DNA of 64,000 nucleotides. It comes from Methylopila capsulata (GTDB lineage Bacteria; Pseudomonadota; Alphaproteobacteria; Rhizobiales; Methylopilaceae). The notes under the pieces are model-generated. The model saw only the letters and a list, made by a program, of their open reading frames with translations, searched no databases and was not told the origin of the DNA. Each line of letters starts with the position of its first letter. The stretch's first letter is position 1. Below are positions 56,419 to 64,000 of this stretch, piece after piece. The DNA is taken from positions 248,001 to 312,000 of the forward strand of contig NZ_JAFBCY010000002.1 in assembly GCF_016907975.1 (NCBI RefSeq), written 5' to 3'. The position numbers and the translations under genes were made by a program.

Positions 56419-57495
56419 TCAGACGCGGGCTTCCGTCACCGCGTCGAACATGTGGAGGTCGCGGCGGTCGGCGCCGAGGATCAGGCGCGCTCCCGGCGCG
56501 AGATCGTCCGGGGCGGCGGCGGCGAAGCGCGCGGCGACGGGGACGCCGCCCACAAAGCCCTCGATCCAGGTCTCCGCGCCGAGCCAGGACACCACGGTCA
56601 CGTCGACCGGCAACCGCGCGCCGTTTTCGGGCGGCAGGCCCTCGCCGATCGGGAACAGCCGCTCCGGCCGCACGCCCAGCAGGCCGTGGGTCTTGGCCGT
56701 CATCACGCTCGCCGCCCCGAGCCAGGTCCCATCCTCGAGCGAGAGCCCCGTCTGGTTGGCGCGCACGGGCAGTACGTTCATGCCCGCGGGGCCGGTGAGC
56801 CGCGCCACGCGAACGTCCGCCGGACGGCGATAGAGCTCGTCCGGCGCGCCGACCTGAAGAACCTCGCCCCCGTCGAGCGCGACCTGGAGGTCGGCCGAGC
56901 GCAGGATCTCGTCGCCGGGCCGGCCCGCGACCACCGCGACGGCCCCGGTCTCCGCGAGATGCGCGCGGAGAGCTTTGACCGCGCGGGCGCGGTCCTCGAC
57001 GCCGAGCGCCGCGAAGGCGCCGTCGATCACGATCGCTCCCGGCCGGCGCGCAAGCGCCTGCGCCAACGCCGCGAGGATGCGGGCCGACGTCGAAACGTCG
57101 CGCGCGCGGCGGGCGAGCAGCGGCCCGAGACCGAGGGCGTCCGCGAGCGCCAGGACGCGCGTCTCGGCCGCGCGGCCCTCGGCGCCGAACCGCGGCAGCC
57201 CACGGACGATGTTGGCGTAGAGGTTCGCGCGCGGCTTCAGACCGTCCGGCGCGACCATCGCGGCGAGGCCGGGCACGGCGGTTCCAAACGAGCGCAGCGG
57301 CGTTTCGCCGATCGCGATCTCGCCGCTCGTCGGCCGTTCAAGGCCCGCGATCAGCCGCAGCAGCGTCGAGGCCCCGGCGCCCGCCGGGCCAGTGACCGCG
57401 CAGAGCGCGCCGGCCGGAACGGCGAAGGACGCGCCCTTCAGGACCGCGCCCCCGGAGTAGGTTTTGACGACGTCGGTGAGCGTGACCGCGGACAT
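56419..57495 (-). CDS. Degenerate ABC-transporter ATPase-like protein (MalK/UgpC type), motifs lost
   Basis: A 358-residue protein aligning end to end with sugar-importer ATPases (MSAVTLTDVVKTYSGG, TLLRLIAGLERPTSGEIAIG, and a TOBE/regulatory domain from about 235 with VRPERLFPIGEGL and LILGADRRDLHMFD). Every catalytic motif is altered: Walker A GPAGAGAST has Ala for Lys, the Q-loop Gln is Ala (MVAPDGL), LSGGQ is replaced by VSTSARI, Walker B ends in IDGAFAALG with no Glu, and the H-loop is VAGRPGD with no His. The frame is intact, so it looks like a maintained pseudo-ATPase rather than a pseudogene. No permease or binding protein is nearby. It lies 4 bp after uppP. Confidence 0.85.
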   Translation of the reverse strand: MSAVTLTDVVKTYSGGAVLKGASFAVPAGALCAVTGPAGAGASTLLRLIAGLERPTSGEIAIGETPLRSFGTAVPGLAAMVAPDGLKPRANLYANIVRGLPRFGAEGRAAETRVLALADALGLGPLLARRARDVSTSARILAALAQALARRPGAIVIDGAFAALGVEDRARAVKALRAHLAETGAVAVVAGRPGDEILRSADLQVALDGGEVLQVGAPDELYRRPADVRVARLTGPAGMNVLPVRANQTGLSLEDGTWLGAASVMTAKTHGLLGVRPERLFPIGEGLPPENGARLPVDVTVVSWLGAETWIEGFVGGVPVAARFAAAAPDDLAPGARLILGADRRDLHMFDAVTEARV

Positions 57496-57499
57496 CGCC

Positions 57500-58372
57500 T
57501 CAGCCGTAGACCAGGACGCCGGCGAGGCCGGCCGAGCCCACGATCAGCCGCCACCAGGCGAAGGGCGCGTAGCCGCGCTTCGAAATGAAGTCGAGCACGT
57601 AGCGCACCACCACCAGCGCCACGAGGAAGGCGCAGACGAAGCCGACCGCGACCAGCCCGATGTCGTCGAGCGAGAGAATGCCGCGGTTCTTGTAGAGGTC
57701 GTAGGCGAAGGCGCCCGCCATGGTCGGCATGGAGAGGAAAAAGGAGAACTCCGCCGCCGCCCGCTTGCTGGCGCCCAGCAGCAGCGCCCCGACGATCGTG
57801 GAGCCCGAGCGCGAGACGCCGGGGATCAGCGCGAGGCACTGGCAGAGGCCGACCGCGAGGCAGAGCCAGAGCGGGAAGCGCATCGCGTCGTCGAAGCGTG
57901 CGTCGCCGTGCGCGCCGTCCGCCAGTGCGTGCGGCGCCCCGTCGAGGTCGCGCGCCTCGTAATGCTGGGTCGGCGTGCGGGCGTCGACCCAGAGCAGCAC
58001 GAGGCCGCCGACGATGAGCGCGACGCAGATCAGCGCCGGCGTCTCAAACAGCACGGTCTTGATGAAGCTGTGAAGCCCCGCGCCGATCACCGCCGCCGGC
58101 AGGAAGGCGATCAGCACGCCGAGCACGAATCGCCGCGCGGCGGGGTCGGTCGGGATGCGCCGGGCGACGTCGATCAGCCGCTGGGCGTAGACCAGCAGGA
58201 TCGCGAGGATGGCGCCAAGCTGGATCAGCACCTCGAAGGTCTTGCCTGTCGACTCGAAGCCCAGGAAGTGACCGAGGAGCAGGAGGTGCCCTGTGGAGGA
58301 CACCGGCAGGAACTCGGTCAGTCCTTCGACGACGCCCAGAAGCGCCGCTTCCAGCAGGCTTGCGATGTCCAT
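57500..58372 (-). CDS. uppP: Undecaprenyl-diphosphatase UppP/BacA
   Basis: A 290-residue membrane enzyme that dephosphorylates undecaprenyl diphosphate to recycle the cell-wall lipid carrier. Signature motifs are present: [20 protein letters not shown] (about 13-32) and [20 protein letters not shown] (about 180-199). About eight helices. A hydrophilic insertion (about 128-160) separates the halves. The degenerate ABC ATPase gene follows by 4 bp on the same transcript. It diverges from the GST gene across 158 bp. Confidence 0.96.
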   Translation of the reverse strand: MDIASLLEAALLGVVEGLTEFLPVSSTGHLLLLGHFLGFESTGKTFEVLIQLGAILAILLVYAQRLIDVARRIPTDPAARRFVLGVLIAFLPAAVIGAGLHSFIKTVLFETPALICVALIVGGLVLLWVDARTPTQHYEARDLDGAPHALADGAHGDARFDDAMRFPLWLCLAVGLCQCLALIPGVSRSGSTIVGALLLGASKRAAAEFSFFLSMPTMAGAFAYDLYKNRGILSLDDIGLVAVGFVCAFLVALVVVRYVLDFISKRGYAPFAWWRLIVGSAGLAGVLVYG

Positions 58373-58530
58373 GACGTTGGAAACCCCTCGGCTCGGCGGC
58401 GATTCGCTGTTGTCGCGCGACGACGCCGGTTCTATACGGGGTCCCCGCGCCGCGCCATCGAACGACCGGCGTTCCGGCAGGGCCGCGGCAGGCCGGCCAC
58501 AGTTCCAAAGCGCAAGCGTTCCCCCGGTCC

Positions 58531-59223
58531 ATGGCGATCCTCTACCACCATCCCCTCTGCCCTCACTCGCGCTTCGTGCGGCTCGTCATGGGCGAGTACG
58601 GCCTCGACGCCGACCTCGTGGAGGAAAAGGTGTGGGAGCGGCGCGAGCCCTTCCTCCACCTGAACCCGGCGGGCACGACCCCGGTGCTGGTGGAGGCCTC
58701 GATCCCCTCCGTGCCCGGCGCGGACGTGATCGCGGAGTACCTCGACGAGACCCGCGGCCTCGCGCTCGGCGACCGCCGCCTGCTGCCGGAGGCCCCGCGC
58801 GACCGGGTCGAGAGCCGGCGGCTGACCTCCTGGTTCAACCAGAAGTTCTTCGACGAGGTTTCGTCCCACCTCGTGATGGAGAAGATCTACAAGCGCTTCA
58901 TGCCGACCAACCTCGGCGGCGGCGCGCCGGAGATGGCCGCCATCCGCGCGGCGCGCTCCAACATCCGCTATCATCTGAAATATGTCGGATATCTGATCCG
59001 GCAGCGGAACTGGCTCGCGGGCGACCGGCTGACCTACGCCGACCTCGCGGCCGCCGCGCATCTGTCGGTGGTGGACTTCTTGGGCGACGTGCCGTGGGAC
59101 GAGGACGAGACCGCGAAGAGCTGGTACGCGCGGGTGAAGTCGCGCCCCTCCTTCCGCCCGCTGCTCGCGGACGGGATGCCCGGCATGCAGCCCTCGCTGA
59201 CCTACGCCAACCTGGATTTCTAA
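58531..59223 (+). CDS. Glutathione S-transferase family protein
   Basis: A 230-residue cytosolic protein. The N-terminal thioredoxin-fold domain (1-80) opens with [20 protein letters not shown], where CPHS is the catalytic position, and [11 protein letters not shown] is the glutathione-binding cis-Pro region. The C-terminal helical domain has [20 protein letters not shown] (about 165-185). Genes of this type next to queG are common in Rhizobiales. The substrate is unknown. Confidence 0.9.
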   Translation: MAILYHHPLCPHSRFVRLVMGEYGLDADLVEEKVWERREPFLHLNPAGTTPVLVEASIPSVPGADVIAEYLDETRGLALGDRRLLPEAPRDRVESRRLTSWFNQKFFDEVSSHLVMEKIYKRFMPTNLGGGAPEMAAIRAARSNIRYHLKYVGYLIRQRNWLAGDRLTYADLAAAAHLSVVDFLGDVPWDEDETAKSWYARVKSRPSFRPLLADGMPGMQPSLTYANLDF

Positions 59224-59257
59224 GGGCTCTGCGACCGCGTAACGAAGCGCCTTCTTC

Positions 59258-59397
59258 CCCCCTCCCCCTTGCGGGGAGGGACCGGGGGTGGGGGCGGTCC
59301 AGAACGGAACGCGGAGGGCTTAGCCGCCCTGGACCCGACCGTTGCGCCCCATCCTGCGCCACCCCCACCCTTACCCTCCCCGCAAGGGGGAGGGAGA
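59258..59397. repeat. Fold-back repeat between GST gene and queG
   Basis: Left end CCCTCCCCCTTGCGGGGAGG with GGGGGTGGGGGCGG; right end CGCCACCCCCACCC and CCTCCCCGCAAGGGGGAGGG. Ends are near-perfect inverted copies. It fills the 259-bp gap between two same-strand genes; no gene was seen there. Confidence 0.7.
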
Positions 59398-59482
59398 CCG
59401 AGACCTCGCGCTCTCGTTGCCGAGATCGCGCAGGACTCAGGCCTCCAGGCGCGCGCCCGCGCCGCAAGCTCGCCTTCGCCCC

Positions 59483-60616
59483 ATGACCCCATCCGCCCTC
59501 AAGGACGAGCTCCGCGCGCGCGCAGCCTCCTACGGCTTCGAGGCCTTCGGCGTCACGACGCCGGACGCGGTCGTCGCAGCCGGCGCGCGGCTGCTGGAGG
59601 CCTTGGCGCTCGGCCGGCATGGGAGCATGGCGTGGCTGGAGGACCGGGCGCAGTGGCGCGCTGATCCTCGAGCGCTGTGGCCGGAGGCGCGCTCCGTCGT
59701 CCTGCTCGGGCTGAACTACGGGCCGGACCACGACCCCCGTGCGGCGCTCGAACGGGCGTCCCATGCCGCGATCTCGGTCTACGCCCAGGGCGACGACTAC
59801 CACGACCTGATCAAGGGCCGGCTGAAGCAGGTCGCAGGGGCGCTCGCCTCCGCGGGCCATGCGGCCAAGGTGTTCGTGGACACCGCCCCGGTCATGGAGA
59901 AGCCGCTCGCCGCCGCCGCCGGCCTCGGCTGGCAGGGCAAGCACACCAACCTCGTCTCACGCGCTCACGGCTCCTGGCTGTTCCTCGGCGCGATCTTCAC
60001 CACCGCCGAGCTTCCGCCGGACGAGGCCGAAACCGACCGCTGCGGCTCCTGCCGGGCCTGCCTCGACGCCTGCCCGACCGACGCCTTCCCCGCGCCCTAC
60101 CAGCTCGACGCGCGGCGCTGCGTCTCCTACCTCACGATCGAACACGCCGGCCCCATCCCGCGGGAGCTTCGGCCCAAGCTCGGCAACCGCATCTACGGCT
60201 GCGACGACTGCCTCGCCGCCTGCCCCTGGAACAAGTTCGCGGAAACCGGCCGCGAGATGCGGCTCGCCGCCCGCGACGCCTTGCGCACGCCGGAGCTACG
60301 CCGGCTCGCAGCCCTCGACGACGCCGGCTTCCGCGCGCTGTTCGCGAAGTCCGCCGTGAAGCGCATCGGCCGCGACCGCTTCGTCCGCAACGTCGCGATC
60401 GCAATCGGAAACTCCGGCGACGCGAGCCTCGCCGAGGCGCTCGGTCCTCTCCTCGACGACCCCTCGCCCGTGGTGCGCGGCGCGAGCGTGTGGGCGATCG
60501 CGCGGCTCGCCCCGCCTGCGACGCTCGCGCCCCTTGCCGCGCGGCGGCTTGCGGCCGAAACCGACGGAGACGTGCGCGCCGAGTGGCGCGCGGCGCTTGA
60601 CCAGGAGGCGGCGTGA
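59483..60616 (+). CDS. queG: Epoxyqueuosine reductase QueG
   Basis: A 377-residue cobalamin-dependent enzyme, last step of queuosine tRNA modification. Two 4Fe-4S cluster motifs: [16 protein letters not shown] (about 185-200) and [14 protein letters not shown] (about 240-253). The N-terminal part ([34 protein letters not shown]) and [20 protein letters not shown]-like region are typical. HEAT-like repeats end the protein ([16 protein letters not shown]). The frame is open upstream to 59342 through the fold-back repeat; ATG 59483 was chosen. Overlaps the SDR gene by GTGA. Confidence 0.95.
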   Translation: MTPSALKDELRARAASYGFEAFGVTTPDAVVAAGARLLEALALGRHGSMAWLEDRAQWRADPRALWPEARSVVLLGLNYGPDHDPRAALERASHAAISVYAQGDDYHDLIKGRLKQVAGALASAGHAAKVFVDTAPVMEKPLAAAAGLGWQGKHTNLVSRAHGSWLFLGAIFTTAELPPDEAETDRCGSCRACLDACPTDAFPAPYQLDARRCVSYLTIEHAGPIPRELRPKLGNRIYGCDDCLAACPWNKFAETGREMRLAARDALRTPELRRLAALDDAGFRALFAKSAVKRIGRDRFVRNVAIAIGNSGDASLAEALGPLLDDPSPVVRGASVWAIARLAPPATLAPLAARRLAAETDGDVRAEWRAALDQEAA

Positions 60617-61473
60617 GACGGCTCGTCGTGTTCGGCTGCGGCTACACCGCCCGCCGCTTCGTCGCCCTGCACGGGTCCGCGTTCGACCGCGTGGACGTCA
60701 CGTCGCGCTCGGACGAGACCGCGGCGCGGCTGACGGCCGACGGTCTCGCCGCCCATGTGTTCGACGGATCTGGCCTGACGCCAGCGCTGGGCGAGGCGCT
60801 ACGCGCCGCGACCCATGTGCTGGTCTCCGCCCCGCCGGACGCCCACGGCGACCCCACCCTGCGCGGCGCCGGCGAAGCCTTGCGGGCGGCGGGGAACCTC
60901 GCCTGGGTCGGCTACCTCTCGACCATCGGCGTCTACGCCGACGCCGGCGGCGGCTGGGTGGACGAGACCACCGAGCCCGAAGCCGACAGCGAACGCGGCG
61001 CCCGCCGCATCGTGGTGGAGCGCGACTGGCTCGCGTTCGGACGGGAGCGGAGCGTCCCCGTCCAGATCTTCCGCCTCGCGGGCATCTACGGCCCCGGCCG
61101 CAGCCAGATCGACAACCTGCGCGCCGGCACGGCGAAGCGCTTGGTAAAGCCCGGGCAGGTGTTCAACCGCATCCACGTCGACGACATCGCGGCGGCCCTC
61201 GCGGCCGGGATCGCGCGCCCCGAGGCCGGGCCGATCGTCAACGTCACCGACGACGAGCCCGCCGCGCCGCAGGACGTGGTGACCTACGCGGCGCGCCTGA
61301 TCGGCGTGGAGGCGCCCCCGGAGCAGCCGTTCGAGACCGCCTCGATTTCCGAGATGGCGCGGAGCTTCTACTCCTCCAACAAGCGCGTCGCGAACCGCGT
61401 GCTGCGCGAGGAGTTCGGGGTGCGGCTGGCCTATCCCACCTATCGGGAGGGCATCGCGTCGCTGGCGGAATGA
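60613..61473 (+). CDS. NAD(P)-dependent epimerase/SDR family protein (YeeZ-like)
   Basis: A 286-residue extended-type SDR. The nucleotide-binding motif is the variant [15 protein letters not shown] at residues 6-20. [20 protein letters not shown] and [20 protein letters not shown] are the family landmarks; the YxxxK catalytic pair is not evident, as in many YeeZ-type members. [11 protein letters not shown] fits the epimerase group. Starts at GTG 60613 inside the queG stop. Reaction unknown. Confidence 0.88.
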   Translation: MRRLVVFGCGYTARRFVALHGSAFDRVDVTSRSDETAARLTADGLAAHVFDGSGLTPALGEALRAATHVLVSAPPDAHGDPTLRGAGEALRAAGNLAWVGYLSTIGVYADAGGGWVDETTEPEADSERGARRIVVERDWLAFGRERSVPVQIFRLAGIYGPGRSQIDNLRAGTAKRLVKPGQVFNRIHVDDIAAALAAGIARPEAGPIVNVTDDEPAAPQDVVTYAARLIGVEAPPEQPFETASISEMARSFYSSNKRVANRVLREEFGVRLAYPTYREGIASLAE

Positions 61474-61624
61474 GCGTTGCAGACTCGGCGGCGCGTCCCG
61501 TCGCAGCGGGAACCATGCGCCGGGCTCGGCGGTTCGCAGGGGACGCGATCGAAGATCGCTCGCCTGCCGGCAGGCTGAACCACCGTTCCGCCATCCACGA
61601 CCTCCGCAGCCTGGAGACGCTCTC

Positions 61625-62026
61625 GTGAGCCCCCTCGTCTTCCCTGCCCTCACCGCCTTTTACAGCGCCCTGCTCGCGCTCCTGTTCGTTGGGCTGTCCG
61701 CCTGGGTGGTCGCCGGCCGGGTGGGCGACAACGCGCTGCATGGCGACGGAGGCCACGAGGGTCTCGCCAAGCGCATCCGCGCGCATGGCAACTTCGCCGA
61801 ATACGTGCCCTTCGCGCTGCTGCTCGTCGGGTTCTACGAGGCTGGCGGCGGCTCCACAGGGCTCGTGCGCGGGCTGCTGATCGCGCTGCTCGTCGCGCGG
61901 CTGCTGCACCCCGTCGGCATGTTCGCGCCGAAGAACACGCCGACCCAGTTCGTCTGCCGCGGCGGCGGGATCATCGTGACCTTCGCCGTGCTGGCGATCG
62001 CAGCCGTCGCTCTGCTGCTGCGCTGA
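61625..62026 (+). CDS. MAPEG family membrane protein
   Basis: A 133-residue protein with four membrane helices. MAPEG landmarks: RVGDNALHGDGGHEGLAKRI and RAHGNFAEYVPFALLLVGFY (about 32-70), with the glutathione-site Arg/Asn/Glu pattern. Bacterial members may have glutathione transferase or peroxidase activity; none is proven for this type. Starts at GTG 61625; a 151-bp gap separates it from the SDR gene. Confidence 0.9.
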   Translation: MSPLVFPALTAFYSALLALLFVGLSAWVVAGRVGDNALHGDGGHEGLAKRIRAHGNFAEYVPFALLLVGFYEAGGGSTGLVRGLLIALLVARLLHPVGMFAPKNTPTQFVCRGGGIIVTFAVLAIAAVALLLR

Positions 62027-62103
62027 CGGCAATTGGCGCCGCGCTTGCGTGCTTTGCTCGCGCCGGGCCCTCGCCCGGCCTCAGCGACCGGAGAACGCAT
62101 GCC

Positions 62104-63552
62104 ATGTGCCGCGGCGACGACGCGACCTGCCCACAATTCGAGCTGCATTACCGCGCCTTCCGCGAGGATCTTGATCATGAGCGCCGCGGCTTCCTGAAAA
62201 GCGGCTTCGTGGCGGCCGGCGGCCTCGCCACGCTGGGCGCCGCCGGCGCGTCGCTGGTGACGCCGGCCCTGGCCCAGGCGACCGCCGCGCGCACGCCTGG
62301 CGAGCGCAAGCATCACTTCCTGCCGGCCAACGCCGACACCGTGCACTGGGGCTACTTCTCGAAATCGCTGAAGCCGCGGGTCGAGATCGAGAGCGGCGAC
62401 ATCGTCACCATCGAGACCCTGACCCACCACGCCAACGACGACGCCGAACGCATGGTGCAGGGCGACGAGGGCGCCGAGAGCGTGTTCCTCTGGACCAAGG
62501 ACAAGAAGGGCGTCGACCGCCGCGGCGCCGGGACCACCGATCCCAAGCTCTACAAGAAGGGCTCCGGCGAGGGCCAGGGCGTGCACGTCATGACCGGGCC
62601 GGTCTACGTCCGCGGCGCGGAGCCGGGCGACGTGCTCGAGGTGCGCATCCTCGACTGCGCGCCGCGCCCCTGCGCCAACCCGAAGTTCAAGGGCAAGGCC
62701 TTCGGCTCGAACGCGGCCGCCTGGTGGGGCTACCACTACAACGACATGCTCGACGGCGCGAAGCGCGAGGTCGTGACGATCTACGAGGTCGACGCCATGG
62801 GCTCCAAGAGCTGGGCGCAGGCCGTCTACAACTTCAAATGGGTCCCGCAGACCGATCCGTTCGGCGTCGAGCACGCCACGATCGACTATCCCGGCGTGCC
62901 GGTGGACCACACGAAAACCAGCCGCAACTTCGACGTGCTGAAGGGGGTGCGGGTGCCGATCCGCCCGCACTTCGGCACGCTCGGCCTGGCGCCGGCGGAG
63001 GCGGACTTCGTCGACACGATCCCGCCGAACTACGTCGGCGGCAACATCGACAACTGGCGCATCGGCAAGGGCGCGACGATGTACTATCCCGTCGCGGTGG
63101 AAGGCGGCCTGCTCTCGGTCGGCGACCCACATGCGAGCCAGGGCGACAGCGAGCTCTGCGGCACCGCCATCGAGTGCTCGCTCACCGGCGTGTTCCAGCT
63201 GATCCTGCACAAGAAGGCGGACCTCGGCGGCACGCCTCTGGAGGAGCTGAACTACCCCATGCTGGAGACCCAGGACGAGTGGCTCGTCCACGGTTTCTCC
63301 TTCGCCAACTACCTGAAGGAGCTGGGGCCGGAGGCGCAGTCCGCGATCTACGGCAAGTCCTCGGTCGACCTCGCGATGCGCGACGCCTTCCGCAAGATGC
63401 GCCACTTCCTGATGACCACGCAGAAGCTGACCGAGGACGAGGCGGTGTCGCTGATGTCGATCGGCGTGGACTTCGGCGTCACCCAGGTGGTGGACGGCAA
63501 CTGGGGCGTCCACGCCGTGGTGAAGAAGGACATCTTCGCCGGCCGCGCGTGA
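62104..63552 (+). CDS. Acetamidase/formamidase family protein with Tat signal
   Basis: A 482-residue FmdA/AmdA-family protein. A twin-arginine signal is visible: ERRGFLKSGFVAAGG (about 27-41), then a hydrophobic stretch ending ALAQ near residue 58, so it is exported folded. The catalytic domain shows HHFLPANADTVHWGYFSKSL, GPVYVRGAEPGDVLEVRILD, IPPNYVGGNIDNWRIGKGAT and VGDPHASQGDSELCGTAIEC, the last being the family's signature. It would hydrolyse formamide, acetamide or a larger amide in the periplasm. The unusual Cys-containing N-terminus before the Tat motif (MCRGDDATCPQFEL) is long. Confidence 0.9.
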   Translation: MCRGDDATCPQFELHYRAFREDLDHERRGFLKSGFVAAGGLATLGAAGASLVTPALAQATAARTPGERKHHFLPANADTVHWGYFSKSLKPRVEIESGDIVTIETLTHHANDDAERMVQGDEGAESVFLWTKDKKGVDRRGAGTTDPKLYKKGSGEGQGVHVMTGPVYVRGAEPGDVLEVRILDCAPRPCANPKFKGKAFGSNAAAWWGYHYNDMLDGAKREVVTIYEVDAMGSKSWAQAVYNFKWVPQTDPFGVEHATIDYPGVPVDHTKTSRNFDVLKGVRVPIRPHFGTLGLAPAEADFVDTIPPNYVGGNIDNWRIGKGATMYYPVAVEGGLLSVGDPHASQGDSELCGTAIECSLTGVFQLILHKKADLGGTPLEELNYPMLETQDEWLVHGFSFANYLKELGPEAQSAIYGKSSVDLAMRDAFRKMRHFLMTTQKLTEDEAVSLMSIGVDFGVTQVVDGNWGVHAVVKKDIFAGRA

Positions 63553-63561
63553 CGCCAGATG

Positions 63562-63592
63562 AAGGGCGCGGCGTCCAGCGCCGCGCCCTTTT
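63562..63592. terminator. Terminator between convergent formamidase-family and SDR genes
   Basis: Perfect 12-bp stem AAGGGCGCGGCG / CGCCGCGCCCTT with a 5-nt loop, extended by TT; A's on the left side make it usable in both directions. It lies 9 bp after one stop and 7 bp before the other. Confidence 0.8.
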
Positions 63593-63598
63593 GGTTCC

Positions 63599-64000
63599 TC
63601 AGCGCTGGCCGCCGGAGGCCGCCAGCGTTTCGCCGGTCACCCAGCCCGCCGCGTCGGAGGCGAGGAAGACCGCGACCTTGGCGATGTCGTCCGGCTGGCC
63701 GAGACGGCCGAGCGGGGTCGAGGCGATCATCTGCCGCTCGAACTCGCTGCCCATCACGCCGGCCGTATGGGTGCCTTCGGTCTCGACGCCGCCGGGATTG
63801 ACCGCGTTGACGCGGATCTTCTTCGGGCCGAGCTCAGCTGCGAGCACCCGCGTGAAGTGGTCCACCGCCGCCTTGGTCGCGCTGTAGACGGAGGTCGTCG
63901 GGTAGACGCCGCGGCCCGCGACCGACGAGACGTTGACGACCGCGCCGCCCTCGGGCCCGAAGCGCTTGGCCGCCTCGCGGATCGCGAGCAGCGAGCCGAG
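63599..64000 (-). CDS. SDR family oxidoreductase, C-terminal part
   Basis: The gene runs off the window; 133 C-terminal residues are present. They include NVSSVAGRG, the catalytic YSATKAAVDHF (YxxxK), IRVNAVNPGGVETEGTH and the end IAKVAVFLASDAAGWVTGET. This is a classical SDR of the 3-oxoacyl-ACP reductase/glucose 1-dehydrogenase type. The missing N-terminus would hold the cofactor-binding TGxxxGxG. Substrate unknown. Confidence 0.92.
   Translation of the reverse strand, partial: LGSLLAIREAAKRFGPEGGAVVNVSSVAGRGVYPTTSVYSATKAAVDHFTRVLAAELGPKKIRVNAVNPGGVETEGTHTAGVMGSEFERQMIASTPLGRLGQPDDIAKVAVFLASDAAGWVTGETLAASGGQR

Overview
The window is 64 kb of high-GC, densely coding DNA from an alphaproteobacterium, most probably of the order Hyphomicrobiales (Rhizobiales). 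Evidence for this: a Rhizobiales-type cyclic beta-glucan exporter (NdvA/ChvA), a PodJ-like polarity protein with Sel1 repeats, the conserved alphaproteobacterial run rplU-rpmA-GNAT-obgE-proB-proA-nadD-rsfS-rlmH-envC-ctpA-polysaccharide deacetylase-rppH, AddAB rather than RecBCD, and many ATGA/GTGA gene overlaps. Genus and species cannot be fixed from the sequence alone.

Layout. 1-1165: end of a cytochrome c maturation operon (ccmC, ccmD, ccmG). 1275-4760: helicase and phosphoesterase of the ligase-associated DNA damage response set. 4955-9492 (minus): acyl-CoA synthetase, CobW GTPase, D,D-carboxypeptidase. 9776-15303: divergent ndvA and podJ-like genes. 15398-18129 (plus): TauE/SafE exporter with TIGR02186 protein, then DUF3429 and DUF924 proteins. 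18209-21798: an unusual flippase/acetyltransferase fusion translationally coupled to a cupin-like (JmjC-type) protein. 22039-37208 (minus): the long conserved housekeeping block, with a vapBC toxin-antitoxin module inserted between obgE and proB. 37405-38279: TIGR02117 protein and tRNA-Gly(GCC). 38330-40950: a lower-GC stretch with an apparently gene-free segment and a PAS/GGEEF diguanylate cyclase. 41017-46915 (minus): heme acquisition cluster with ECF sigma, FecR anti-sigma, signalling TonB-dependent receptor, heme oxygenase and TonB. 47227-58372 (minus): transglutaminase, M32 carboxypeptidase, addA/addB, a degenerate ABC ATPase and uppP. 58531-63552 (plus): GST, queG, SDR, MAPEG, formamidase-family protein. 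63599-64000: partial SDR on the minus strand.

Main points of interest: (1) the flippase-acetyltransferase fusion with its cupin-like partner; (2) an intact ABC ATPase-like gene that has lost every ATPase motif; (3) vapBC wired into proB translation, with a perfect 10-bp palindrome around the vapB ribosome binding site; (4) an Irr/ICE-like palindrome upstream of the heme sigma factor; (5) a 15/17 copy of the tRNA-Gly 3' end 870 bp downstream; (6) several large fold-back intergenic repeats, two with unrelated arms but a shared core. No CRISPR array, insertion sequence or prophage was seen.
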